Shown: positions 18,128 through 26,229 of the stretch, piece by piece | Layout: each line of letters opens with the position of its first letter | Position numbering within the stretch: position 1 is the first letter of the stretch | Assembly (NCBI RefSeq): GCF_900116665.1 | Contig: NZ_FPBK01000012.1 | Location: forward strand, 62,001-126,000 | Direction: 5' to 3' | DNA: 64,000 nucleotides | Origin: Pustulibacterium marinum | Lineage (GTDB): Bacteria; Bacteroidota; Bacteroidia; Flavobacteriales; Flavobacteriaceae | Position numbers and translations under genes: made by a program | The notes under the pieces: generated by a model | What the model was told of the DNA's origin: nothing | Databases searched by the model: none | What the model saw: the letters and a program-made list of their open reading frames with translations, nothing else

Positions 18128-19100
18128 TTTCTAAATCAATATTTTCTGAGGTATACATTTTTCCTTTATCGTCTATTAAAATACATTCTACACCCTTGAG
18201 TTGGTTCACAAAATCGAGTCCTACTTCAATACCCATTACAAAAACGGAGGTAGCCAAAGCATCGGCTACTTCTGCATCTTTCGTAAAAATGGTAGCACTG
18301 ATGATCCCTGTGGTAGGATATCCTGTTCTGGGATCTATAATATGAGAATAGCGTTTGCCGTTGAACGAGACATATTTTTCATAATTTCCAGAGGTAACCA
18401 CCGCACTGTTTACTACGGGAAGCCATGAAAACGCCTTACTTTTGTTAAACGGATTTGTAATGGCCACTTTCCAGTCGCTACCATCGGCTTGGGTTCCCCA
18501 GGTATTTAAATCGCCCGATGCATTGATGATACCACCAACGATGCCGTCTGCCATTAAAAGTGCTTTGGCTTTGTCTGCCGCAAATCCTTTCCCAATAGCT
18601 CCGAAGCCTATTTTCATTCCTTTTTCTTTTAGAAATACAGTTTGAGCTTTTTTATCAAGAAGGATGTTTTGATATCCAACTTTTGCAACGGACTGCGCAA
18701 TGGCATCAGGTGAAGGTGCTGCTGTCATAGAACCATCAAACTTCCAGATTTTATCCATAGAAGCATAGCTAATATCAAAAGCCCCTTGTGTAAGTTGAGA
18801 TATTTTTAAAGCACGTGCTATCAATTCAAATAATTCTGTACTCACATATACGGGTTGTATGCCTGCATTTTTGTTGATAGCCGCCGTTTGAGAAGTACTG
18901 TCCCAAGAAGAGATCATTTTTTCTAATCGGGTGATTTCTGCAACGGCTTTGTCTATGGCAGCATTACCGGAGGTTTCATCATTAGCTACCACAGTAATGT
19001 CAAACCTGCTCCCCATTAACTTAAGCGTTCGCTTGTAGTTTTGTTGGGCTATGGTAAGCATAGAGGTAAAGAGTGCTATGTAAATAAGAGCGCTGCGCAT
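18117..19100 (-). CDS. apbE: FAD:protein FMN transferase (ApbE)
   Basis: ApbE transfers FMN from FAD to a Thr or Ser of a target protein in the periplasm, using Mg2+. It is 327 residues with a signal peptide (LIYIALFTSMLTIAQQ). Family motifs: LMGSRFDITV, GFGAIGKGFAADKA (FAD binding), INASGDL, YSHIIDPRTGYPT and DAEVADALATSVFVMG. The start overlaps the thioredoxin stop by one base, so it is in one operon with thioredoxin, DUF4266 and DUF3570. No NQR or RNF subunit lies in the window, so its substrate here is open. Confidence 0.95.
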   Translation of the reverse strand: MRSALIYIALFTSMLTIAQQNYKRTLKLMGSRFDITVVANDETSGNAAIDKAVAEITRLEKMISSWDSTSQTAAINKNAGIQPVYVSTELFELIARALKISQLTQGAFDISYASMDKIWKFDGSMTAAPSPDAIAQSVAKVGYQNILLDKKAQTVFLKEKGMKIGFGAIGKGFAADKAKALLMADGIVGGIINASGDLNTWGTQADGSDWKVAITNPFNKSKAFSWLPVVNSAVVTSGNYEKYVSFNGKRYSHIIDPRTGYPTTGIISATIFTKDAEVADALATSVFVMGIEVGLDFVNQLKGVECILIDDKGKMYTSENIDLENEE

Positions 19101-19537
19101 TAATTTTTGCTAAAGGAATTCAATAATTGAATGTATTCTTTTGGGCTCATTTTTTCAAAACCCACTTTTCCTTGTACTTTTCCTTCTGCATCTAACACCA
19201 CAACCAAAGGGAAATAACCGTTTGGATTATAATTCTCAGCCAACGCTTTGTTATGCGTTTGTTGCGCTTCTGGTAATTGATTTTCTTTTTTACGAGGAAA
19301 ATCTGCTTTCAGCATTACATAATGGTCTTTTGCATAGGATTTGAAATCTTCTGTGCTCCATATATTTCGGTCCAATCGAATGCATGGCGCACACCAGTCC
19401 GACCCTTGAAAAACCAATATAATTGGCGCCTGTTTTTCTTTGGCTAGTTTTTTAGCAGTATCTAAGTTTGTTTGCCAGTCTTGTGCTTGTAATTGCATAG
19501 CCAACAGCAGCAAAAAGGCTAGGAGTAATCGCTTCAT
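19100..19537 (-). CDS. Periplasmic thioredoxin-family protein
   Basis: A 145-residue protein with a signal peptide (LLLAFLLLLAMQLQAQ) and a thioredoxin fold with the active site WCAPC near residue 50, preceded by IILVFQGSD. The cis-proline region is GYFPLVVVLDAEG. It is the first gene of the ApbE-DUF4266-DUF3570 operon and likely keeps a partner cysteine pair reduced or oxidised. The two Cys at the end of DUF4266 are the obvious candidate. Confidence 0.9.
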   Translation of the reverse strand: MKRLLLAFLLLLAMQLQAQDWQTNLDTAKKLAKEKQAPIILVFQGSDWCAPCIRLDRNIWSTEDFKSYAKDHYVMLKADFPRKKENQLPEAQQTHNKALAENYNPNGYFPLVVVLDAEGKVQGKVGFEKMSPKEYIQLLNSFSKN

Positions 19538-19642
19538 ACTATCTTTTCTTTTTTTAAGGTGTTTTTTTGATAGTATAAATATACAGTATTATGAGCTTCT
19601 AAGTCTTAAGATTCACTTAAGAATAGAAGAGGTGTCTACGTA

Positions 19643-20068
19643 TTATTTTTTAATTGTAAATCCAACAGGAGCTTTTAGTTCTCCAGAATCATACATATTG
19701 ATATAAATAGATACGGTATCTTTTTTTCCTTCCCAAGTTACACGGTAAATGTCTAGCATAACACTTCCAAAACCAAAAGGATCATTGTTACTCTTTATGG
19801 GACAACAGCTACCCGCTCTAAAGTAAGATATTTGTTCTCCATTAGGGCCGGCCAATGCATTTAAATAGCGTCGCTCGTTCATAGGGCCCGATTGTTCTGA
19901 TACACCACCTACTTCCACAGGTTTTTTTTCAGAATACCCATAATTAGTATCTTTGGATATCTCTGTTAACCGAAAAGTGGTGCTGTTCTTCAACGTAGTC
20001 GTTTGTTTGTTGGATGATGAACAAGCGCATAGGAATAGGAATATACCGGCGTAGAAAAGATGTTTCAT
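19643..20068 (-). CDS. Conserved hypothetical lipoprotein
   Basis: I chose the ATG at 20068 because it directly precedes a lipoprotein signal (FLFLCACSSSNKQ). The longer frame to 20167 adds an unlikely leader. The mature protein (about 120 residues) includes YGYSEKKPVEVGG, NERRYLNALAGPNGEQISYF and RAGSCCPIKS with a vicinal Cys pair, ending GELKAPVGFTIKK. Similar small lipoproteins are widespread in Flavobacteriia without known function. Confidence 0.7.
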   Translation of the reverse strand: MKHLFYAGIFLFLCACSSSNKQTTTLKNSTTFRLTEISKDTNYGYSEKKPVEVGGVSEQSGPMNERRYLNALAGPNGEQISYFRAGSCCPIKSNNDPFGFGSVMLDIYRVTWEGKKDTVSIYINMYDSGELKAPVGFTIKK

Positions 20069-20340
20069 AATAGAAACCGTTTGATTAGATTGATAAGATA
20101 ATGATGTAGCTATGAACTTGTATTTTCTCAAATGAAAAGACAATAAAATAGCTATAGCAATATACATATTTTATCCCAAACAGTAATAGTGTGATTTAAA
20201 ATAGGAAGTTCTCTACGTCTTTTAAATCTTCAAGATGAACAGATGACTATCGTAACTCATCATTGCTTATAACGCCTTTAAATGAACTTATTTAAATAGA
20301 TTCCCAAAGTGGTAAATAGGTATTTGATGATCACCTGATT

Positions 20341-20739
20341 TTATTCCCGAGCATATACATGCTGAAAGCCATCGAACATGTTGTGACTACTCAATTCCAG
20401 TGTATTTTCATCCAAGTACCTAATTCGTTGCCCTATAGCAATATCTTCCATGATGATCACTTGTACCTGCTCACCGTAGTAATCATCAAGTTCAATGGTA
20501 TAGTTTGCATCTATTACTAACTCACCGTCTATATACTCCTTAATCGTAGTTTCTGAGATTGTCAATGTGATGGTTTGCCCTGTAGTTTCCGGGGTATCCA
20601 TTCCTCCGCCAATACCACCAGTTGTTTGAAGCCAAATCCAGTCTCCCAAAATATCAGCATTAGTAAAAGTGTCATCATCGTTAGTAGAACAACTAAGTAA
20701 TGAAATAAACATAGAAATAAGTAGTAAAATCGTTCGCAT
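20341..20739 (-). CDS. Lipocalin-like lipoprotein
   Basis: A 132-residue lipoprotein: signal ending SLLSC, then acidic STNDDDTFTNADILGDW. The body ILGDWIWLQTTGG ... TITLTISETTIKEYIDGE ... RYLDENTLELSS is the usual layout of small lipocalin-like proteins of Bacteroidota (G-x-W at the first strand). Ligand unknown. Stands alone. Confidence 0.65.
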   Translation of the reverse strand: MRTILLLISMFISLLSCSTNDDDTFTNADILGDWIWLQTTGGIGGGMDTPETTGQTITLTISETTIKEYIDGELVIDANYTIELDDYYGEQVQVIIMEDIAIGQRIRYLDENTLELSSHNMFDGFQHVYARE

Positions 20740-20920
20740 AAGTGATGTTTTATGACTAGATATTGAAAAGTAAAAATGGTTGCGTATAAAAATCTATTAT
20801 CTTGTTTAGAATTCGATATTTAAATACTTTTTTACTCTTAGCTGTACAAACAAAGAGACGCAAAATAATTTATGTAGCTAGTCGTTGCAAGAATCATAAA
20901 TGTATGTAGACACAGGTTTT

Positions 20921-21523
20921 CTAGCTATTAAATAGTTTGTTTTTCTTAATAGCAATCCCTCGGTTGATTTTTGAAACTACCCAAATGGATGGCACATCGG
21001 TAGTCCAATTCTTTAAGTTGATGATGATCAAATGTATTTCTATTCTTGATAGTATTCCTAAGAAAATACAAACGATAAAGGGAATTTGACTGGAGGAATT
21101 AAGTACTAGGTCTATCAAAAACCATAATAAAGACAGTGTCCAAAACTTAGCTAAAATAGAATGCGTGGCAATTGATTTTTTAAATTTCCAATAGCTGAAT
21201 ACATAGGCGAGGAGTTCCAGGAAAATTACAATTCCAATCCATACATAGTTTTCTTTCAAAAAATCAATGTTGAGGTAAAAAATGGAAACAATTATGGTCA
21301 TCCAAAAAAATTGATCCACATTAGAATCCCAAATTCGAAGCTTTTCAGTGGAGGCATTGAGTTTCCGTGCTATAATTCCATCAAAAATATCAGTGATCAA
21401 TCCCAGGCTCATGAAGGCAACTATCCATATAGCATAATTGTCCATTTTTAAAATGGCTAATAAAGCTATGAGCAAGCATAAGACTATTCTGCTGTATATG
21501 AGTAGAAATGGTATTTTTTTCAT
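20921..21523 (-). CDS. CDP-alcohol phosphatidyltransferase family protein with altered motif
   Basis: A 200-residue inner-membrane protein with about six hydrophobic segments. The catalytic motif DG-xx-AR-x8-G-xxx-D-xxx-D is present as DGIIAR, eight residues, then LRIWDSNVD. All Asp residues and the DG/AR are kept, but the conserved Gly is Leu. The family joins CDP-diacylglycerol or CDP-alcohols to an alcohol in phospholipid synthesis. The substrate is not predictable, and activity may be changed by the Gly-to-Leu substitution. Confidence 0.8.
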   Translation of the reverse strand: MKKIPFLLIYSRIVLCLLIALLAILKMDNYAIWIVAFMSLGLITDIFDGIIARKLNASTEKLRIWDSNVDQFFWMTIIVSIFYLNIDFLKENYVWIGIVIFLELLAYVFSYWKFKKSIATHSILAKFWTLSLLWFLIDLVLNSSSQIPFIVCIFLGILSRIEIHLIIINLKNWTTDVPSIWVVSKINRGIAIKKNKLFNS

Positions 21524-21562
21524 CAGTTTGGTTCGCTTATACGTGTTGGTTTCTTCGGTTCG

Positions 21563-22057
21563 TTATTCTTTAAGTTTTAAAACTCCATGATCTTTCAGTA
21601 CTTTCTCCTCCTCGGTTAGATACGCTATTTCAACGTGTGTCATCTGAAGTTGATTCAAATTGATTCCATCAGATAATTTTCTGGTTTTATCGGTTACTCT
21701 ATACAAGTCGGAAATTGGCGGTGGTTCTGCCCACTCCAGTGTATATTGAAATCCATCAATTATCGCTTCAGTTTTAGCATTCACTTTTAAAATTAAATAA
21801 TCGTGAAATGTTTTTCGAGTTCCGTCGAAGGAATCCCCTGTAAAAGCTGAAATAAAAAAGTAAATATCAAAATTTCCTTGTATGGGTTCAAATGCTTTTT
21901 TTATCCCATTGTCCTTATAGATTTCAAAACTATCAAATTGCCTGAATGCACTATAATTTAAATCTGAATGTTCACTTTTCCCCACCCTTTTTAAGGTGCA
22001 ACCGTTATTTTTTCGTGTCTTACTGGGTGCAAGGTAAAAAGATCGTACAAGAAGCAT
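21563..22057 (-). pseudogene. 5'-truncated gene whose start lies in a transposable-element remnant
   Basis: The frame is open over 164 codons, but its first 25-30 codons (22057 to about 21978) are read through the MITE copy 1 sequence on the opposite strand. The native part begins around SEHSDLNYSAFRQFDSFEIY and runs to DHGVLKLKE. It includes GNFDIYFFISAFTGDSF and FQYTLEWAEPPPISDLYR. The true N-terminus was lost when the element arrived or when the junction was deleted. I do not recognise the family. Confidence 0.6.
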
Positions 22058-22317
22058 TGTTTACCCAGTTTCTGCCCAGTGACCATGTGTCTGAAAACAA
22101 TTTGTATTGAAGCTTGCAACACCAGCAAAAAAAAACATAGTAATCAGGGAAACACACGCCTGCTTACAATGGCCATAAAAGCCTTTCTAAAAGTCCATAA
22201 TCTGCTTGTAAGCCTTCCGAAAAACCAGAAAATCCACTACCGCTAAAAACAAAAAAGTCGCTCAAAAGCGACTTGTATAACCCAACCTCCAACTTTTACC
22301 AAAGAGTTGTGCAACAG
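21978..22317 (+). mobile_element. MITE copy 1 (internally deleted IS1182-like element), left end missing
   Basis: It matches copies at 25846 and 32654 from CCCCACCCTTT onward but lacks the first 20-odd bases with the left terminal inverted repeat. The right end TTGTGCAACAG is at 22307-22317. It retains the start of a transposase frame on the plus strand (KIVQEALFTQF) with the initiation codon changed to GTGC, and a hairpin AGTCGCT / AGCGACT near 22254-22274. Confidence 0.8.
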
Positions 22318-22342
22318 CTACCGTCTTTGTTGTAAGTAGTTT

Positions 22343-23023
22343 TTACTTTAACTTTTCTAGTAACAGTTCGGCAACTGGTTCTGAAGATGCAGGATTTTGT
22401 CCAGTTATTAACAAACCATCTTCGACCGCATAAGGACTCCAGTCTGCTTTTTTAGTGTAAATTCCACCATTACTCTTTAACATTTCTTCAACCAAAAATG
22501 GAACAACAGAAGTTAGTTGAACAGCTTCTTCTTCTCCGTTTGTAAATCCAGTTACTTTTTTCCCATTAACCAAAGATGTTCCATCCGTATTTTTTGTGTT
22601 TTTAAAAACTGCAGGAGCGTGACAAACAGCAGCAATAGGTTTATTGTTGTTATAAAAATCTTCTATTAAGGCAATTGAGTTTTCATCTTCAGCTAAATCC
22701 CATAAAGGACCGTGTCCACCAGGATAAAATACTGCGTCATAATCTGCTTGATTAACAGTTTCCAATTTTATTGTTTTAGATAAGATTTCTTTAGTTTCTT
22801 TATCATCATTAAATCTTATGGTTGCCGGAGTTTGGAAATCTGGTTCATTACTTTTTGGGTCAATTGGAGGTTGTCCTCCTTTTGGAGATGCCAAAGTAAT
22901 TTCAATTCCTTTATCTTTTAATAAGTAATAAGGTGCTGCAAATTCTTCAATCCAAAAACCAGTTTTCATTCCAGTATCTCCTAAATCTTCGTGATTAGTT
23001 AATACAAATAATACTTTTTTCAT
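22343..23023 (-). CDS. Type 1 glutamine amidotransferase domain protein (DJ-1/PfpI, Hsp31-like)
   Basis: A 226-residue cytoplasmic protein. It has the nucleophile elbow AAVCHAPAVF (Cys near residue 135), FYPGGHGPLWDLAED, and an N-terminal KKVLFVLTNHEDLGDTGMKT. These match the Hsp31/HchA-like glyoxalase III or chaperone branch of the DJ-1/PfpI superfamily. It is flanked downstream by MITE copy 1 and upstream by a tiny lipoprotein frame and a Crp-like regulator. A role in methylglyoxal or electrophile stress is inferred from the family. Confidence 0.88.
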   Translation of the reverse strand: MKKVLFVLTNHEDLGDTGMKTGFWIEEFAAPYYLLKDKGIEITLASPKGGQPPIDPKSNEPDFQTPATIRFNDDKETKEILSKTIKLETVNQADYDAVFYPGGHGPLWDLAEDENSIALIEDFYNNNKPIAAVCHAPAVFKNTKNTDGTSLVNGKKVTGFTNGEEEAVQLTSVVPFLVEEMLKSNGGIYTKKADWSPYAVEDGLLITGQNPASSEPVAELLLEKLK

Positions 23024-23049
23024 TGTTTTGCTTTTTTTTGTGTTAATAC

Positions 23050-23151
23050 TTAATTTTTTTCATTAGAATTAGTTTCCTTTGGGTTTTTACCACAAAAGGA
23101 AAATAAAGCTAAAGCGATTATAATTGTTGTTATTCTTTTGATTAGAGACAA
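23050..23151 (-). CDS. Possible 33-residue lipoprotein
   Basis: A frame from TTG (23149-23151) to TAA (23050-23052) encodes a basic start, the hydrophobic core ITTIIIALALFSFC with a lipobox-like FSFC, and a hydrophilic tail GKNPKETNSNEKN. It looks like a complete but tiny lipoprotein or the surviving signal peptide of a deleted gene. It sits between the DJ-1 and Crp genes on the same strand. Confidence 0.4.
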   Translation of the reverse strand: MSLIKRITTIIIALALFSFCGKNPKETNSNEKN

Positions 23152-23197
23152 AATTACTGTCAAATTAAGTACTGAAAATTGATGTATGGTAATAAAA

Positions 23198-23782
23198 TCA
23201 ATTATCAGATATTTCTTTTCTAATTCTACTTAAGCTTTCGGTAGTAATTCCTAGATAAGAAGCTATATGGTAATTTTTTACAGCCTGTTCAATATTTGGG
23301 TAAGTGCTAATAAAAGAAACGTATCTTTCTTTAGCTGATTGGGCCAAACTTGCTAATATTCTTTTTTGAAAGCTAGCAAAAGCTCTTTCCATTTTTTTTC
23401 TGAAAAAAGTTTCTAATTGTGGAATCTCTATAAATAATTCTTCCATACTTTTTTTGGAAATTTCATATAAAGTTGCATCCTGAATAGTTTCAATATACAT
23501 AATCGCTTTGGATGCCGTGAAGAAAGCCGTATAATCGCTTATCCACCAATCATTAATGGCGAATTGCAAAGTATGTTCTTTACCAGATTTGTCAATAAAG
23601 TAAGTTCTTAAACATCCATTGTAAACATAATATTGATTGTTCACTTTATCATCTGCTTTTAATATTGTAGTCCCTTTTTTTAACTTGAGTTTTTTAAGTT
23701 TACTTTCAATAAGATTCATTTCTTTTTTTGAAAAAGAAATACCTTTAAAAATTTCTAATATTATTGAATTTTCGATGTTCAT
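23198..23782 (-). CDS. Crp/Fnr family transcriptional regulator
   Basis: A 194-residue protein with a cyclic-nucleotide-binding-like beta roll (KADDKVNNQYYVYNGCLRTY, about residues 40-65) and a C-terminal helix-turn-helix (IASYLGITTESLSRIRKEI). The conserved cNMP-binding residues are poorly kept, as is usual for Bacteroidota members of this family. These often sit next to genes for oxidoreductases or DJ-1-like proteins. It probably controls the DJ-1 gene or the divergent ABM gene; this is inference from position. Confidence 0.88.
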   Translation of the reverse strand: MNIENSIILEIFKGISFSKKEMNLIESKLKKLKLKKGTTILKADDKVNNQYYVYNGCLRTYFIDKSGKEHTLQFAINDWWISDYTAFFTASKAIMYIETIQDATLYEISKKSMEELFIEIPQLETFFRKKMERAFASFQKRILASLAQSAKERYVSFISTYPNIEQAVKNYHIASYLGITTESLSRIRKEISDN

Positions 23783-23893
23783 TTAAATTACTCGCAACGG
23801 TATCTTTTATTGCCATTTGGCGGAGTATGAGACGCGGATTTGTCAGCTTAGTATTGGTTTGTTGGTAAAGTTAATTATTTTCTTACAAACGGA

Positions 23894-23909
23894 GCCGTCT
23901 ACTCGATTA
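23894..23909 (+). repeat. 16-bp copy of a group II intron 3' end
   Basis: GCCGTCTACTCGATTA is identical to 31395-31410, the 3' terminus of the group II intron fragment. No domain V is visible before it, so this may be a residual intron end after deletion. Confidence 0.5.
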
Positions 23910-23995
23910 TGAGCTTTTTTACATTCTTCATTGTCACTGGAAAATTGTCCATGCTTCAGTCTCTTATCTCCATTCCAAGACCCCTTATTTAGCTT

Positions 23996-24003
23996 TACAT
24001 TTG
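23996..24003 (+). promoter_or_regulatory. Candidate -7 box for the ABM gene
   Basis: TACATTTG fits TAnnTTTG, 23 bases before ATG 24027. No convincing -33 box. Confidence 0.4.
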
Positions 24004-24026
24004 TAGTGTAACAAAAATAAGTCAAA

Positions 24027-24746
24027 ATGAAATTTAAAAGTTTAATCAAATTAAGTAGCCTAGTTCTAATGCTAGGGATAACAATTCAAGCATTTTCTCA
24101 ATCTAAAAAAAATAAAATTATGGACAACACAAAAAATGAAAAAATCGGATTATTAGTAATCATGAAAGCGAAAGAAGGTAAGGAGCAAGAAGTGAAAGAG
24201 TTTCTTTTAGGTGGTTTATCATTGGTAAATGCAGAGCCAAAAACTGTATCTTGGTTTGCATTTCAAATAGATGAACAAACTTTCGGAATTTATGACACAT
24301 TTGAAACTGAAGAAGGCAGACAGGCACACTTAAAAGGAGAAGTGGCAAAAGCCTTATTGGCCAATGCTGGAGATCTTTTAGAAGGTTTTGATCCTAGCAA
24401 AGATATTAAGACCGTTGATGTTCAAGCAAGTAATCATAAAGTGGGGAATCAGAATAACGGATTGTTGGTGATTATGAAAGCCAAAGAAGGAAAGACATCT
24501 GCAGTGGAGGATTTCTTACAAGCTGGCAAGTCATTGGTAAGTTCTGAGCCTGCAACTTTATCTTGGTATGCTTTTAAAATCAATGAAGAAACCTATGCCA
24601 TTTTCGATACGTTTGCAGATGACGCTGGCAGAGATGCTCATTTAACAGGGAAAGTAGCAGCAGCGTTGATGGAGAATGCGCCTGTAATTTTGGAAGGCTT
24701 TGATGCTTCAGCAATTCAAAAAATTAACATTTTAGCTTCAAAATAA
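24027..24746 (+). CDS. Exported protein with two tandem ABM (monooxygenase-like) domains
   Basis: A 239-residue protein with a signal peptide (LVLMLGITIQAFSQ) and two homologous dimeric alpha-beta-barrel domains, about residues 42-132 and 146-236. Each begins with GLLVIMKAKEGK and contains FGIYDTF or YAIFDTF, GR-x-AHL, and LLEGFD or ILEGFD. Antibiotic-biosynthesis-monooxygenase domains usually act as dimers; here a fused pair can fold as an internal dimer. Most relatives are cytoplasmic, so the signal peptide is unusual. It is divergent from the Crp gene and followed by a strong terminator, then AraC. Confidence 0.85.
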   Translation: MKFKSLIKLSSLVLMLGITIQAFSQSKKNKIMDNTKNEKIGLLVIMKAKEGKEQEVKEFLLGGLSLVNAEPKTVSWFAFQIDEQTFGIYDTFETEEGRQAHLKGEVAKALLANAGDLLEGFDPSKDIKTVDVQASNHKVGNQNNGLLVIMKAKEGKTSAVEDFLQAGKSLVSSEPATLSWYAFKINEETYAIFDTFADDAGRDAHLTGKVAAALMENAPVILEGFDASAIQKINILASK

Positions 24747-24761
24747 CTATTTGATTTAAGA

Positions 24762-24790
24762 AAGGAGTGCTTTGGGCACTCCTTTTTTTT
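24762..24790 (+). terminator. Rho-independent terminator after the ABM gene
   Basis: AAAGGAGTGC / GGCACTCCTTT stem with a short loop and a T run of eight, 15 bases after the stop. Confidence 0.9.
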
Positions 24791-24821
24791 AAATTTGAAT
24801 GAGCTAAAAAATAAATTTAGT

Positions 24822-25685
24822 ATGGCCCAAATAATTATAGACAAACAAAACGGGGAACTTGCGTTTAGATTAGAAGAGTTAAACGATCTAAGCCAGTTTG
24901 ATCATTTACAAAGAAGAAATTATTATTCTATAGTTTTGTTATGTGGAATTAGCTATGAACTAAGGGTTGATTTTCAGAGTTTTGAATTGCAAGGAAATCA
25001 TATGATTTGTTTGGCTCCGTATCAACCTTTCATGATACGTTCTGAAGAAAAGTGTCAGGGTTATTTATTGAATTTTCATCCCGATTTTTTTTGTACATAT
25101 AGACATCAAAACGAAATAGAGACCGAGGGATTCCTTTTTAATAATTTCCATGGTTTACCCTATTTTACTGTAAACGAGCAAAGCCTATTTCTTAGTTTGA
25201 TTGATCAAATTTCGAAAGAGATGGACAAAGACTCAATCGCTCAGCATGAAGTTCTTGTGGCATTTTTAAAAGTGTTTTTAATAGAAGCGGTCAGACAAAA
25301 GAAACAATTTGATCAACAATTAACTCCCAGATCGTCAGATTCAAAAACAGAAATTTTACAAAATTTAGTCGATGCAATTGAGAGTAATTATTGCAAATTC
25401 CATTCTCCCCAAGAATACGCAGATGAACTAAGTGTAAGTCCTAAAACTTTAGCCGGTATCGTCAAGAAATACCTCAATCAAACGACTTCATCCTTAATTT
25501 CAAATAGGATCATTATTGAGGCGAAACGAGAACTTTATTTAACTTCTAAACCAGTGAAACAAGTTGCTGCTTTTTTAGGTTATGACGATGAATTCTATTT
25601 TAGTCGTTTTTTTAAAAAGAAGGTAGGAGTATCACCTGATATTTATCGTAAGACAGTTGGTTTTGCTAAACTAGAGTCTAATTAA
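24822..25685 (+). CDS. AraC family transcriptional regulator
   Basis: About 287 residues from ATG 24822. The frame also allows TTG 24795, but that lies only five bases after the terminator's T run, so the ATG is preferred. It has an N-terminal cupin-like sensing domain (MICLAPYQPFMIRSEEKCQG) and a C-terminal AraC HTH (YADELSVSPKTLAGIVKKYL; VKQVAAFLGYDDEFYFSRFF; GVSPDIYRK). It follows the ABM gene and may regulate it. Its 3' flank has an attC-like sequence. Confidence 0.88.
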   Translation: MAQIIIDKQNGELAFRLEELNDLSQFDHLQRRNYYSIVLLCGISYELRVDFQSFELQGNHMICLAPYQPFMIRSEEKCQGYLLNFHPDFFCTYRHQNEIETEGFLFNNFHGLPYFTVNEQSLFLSLIDQISKEMDKDSIAQHEVLVAFLKVFLIEAVRQKKQFDQQLTPRSSDSKTEILQNLVDAIESNYCKFHSPQEYADELSVSPKTLAGIVKKYLNQTTSSLISNRIIIEAKRELYLTSKPVKQVAAFLGYDDEFYFSRFFKKKVGVSPDIYRKTVGFAKLESN

Positions 25686-25845
25686 TTGCTCATAACGGTC
25701 TAGTATAACCGTCAGTTATGGGTTAAAGTACGCAAATTTTTCGGTTTAGAACTGGCGTTAGCAATTCCGACTGGATTCGGACGTAGTCGAATCCGCCGAC
25801 TAGAGCCTAGCGACTGGCGAAGCAAATTGCAGTTATACATTGTAC
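25686..25845 (+). repeat. attC-like junction after the AraC gene
   Basis: Between the AraC stop and MITE copy 2, the sequence carries CTCATAACGG at the left and GGCGTTAGCA (25752-25761) at the right, with internal inverted pieces (TATAACCG, CGGTTTAG). This is the layout of a recombination junction in plus orientation. The following 80 bases have several CGACTnG-type short repeats and no gene. Confidence 0.45.
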
Positions 25846-26206
25846 CTGTTGCACAAGTTAACAAAAAATCCCCACCCTTTTTAAGGTGTAACCGTTATTT
25901 TTTCGTGTCTTACTGTATGATAGGTAAAAAGATCGTACAAGAAGCATTGTTCACCCAGTTTCTGCTCAGTGACCATGTACCTCAAAACGATTTGTATCGA
26001 AGCTTACAACACTAACAAAAAGGCCCATAGTAATCAGGGAAACACACGCCTACTTACAATGGCCATAAAAGCCTTCCTCAAAGCCCATAATCCGCTTGTA
26101 AGCCTTCCACAAAACCAGAAAATCCACTACCGATAAAAACAAAAAAGTCGCTCAAAAGCGACTTGTATAACCCAACCACTAACTTTTACCAAGGAGTTGT
26201 GCATCG
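25846..26206 (+). mobile_element. MITE copy 2 (361 bp), internally deleted IS1182-like element
   Basis: Terminal inverted repeats are CTGTTGCACAA at 25846-25856 and TTGTGCATC near 26197-26205 (TTGTGCAACAG in the other copies). A plus-strand frame from ATG 25918 encodes GKKIVQEALFTQFLLSDHVP and then QNDLYRSLQH, the N-terminal signature of IS1182-type transposases. A second short frame from ATG 26059 (MAIKAFLKAHNPLV) may be the transposase C-terminus. The catalytic core is deleted, so the element can only move in trans. Confidence 0.8.
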
Positions 26207-26229
26207 GATAGGATAATGTAATTGGATGT

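Noticed and set aside
23843-24049. 68-codon minus-strand frame overlapping the start of the ABM gene
   Set aside because: It runs antisense through the promoter and start of the 24027 gene and through the intron-end copy; no coding signs.
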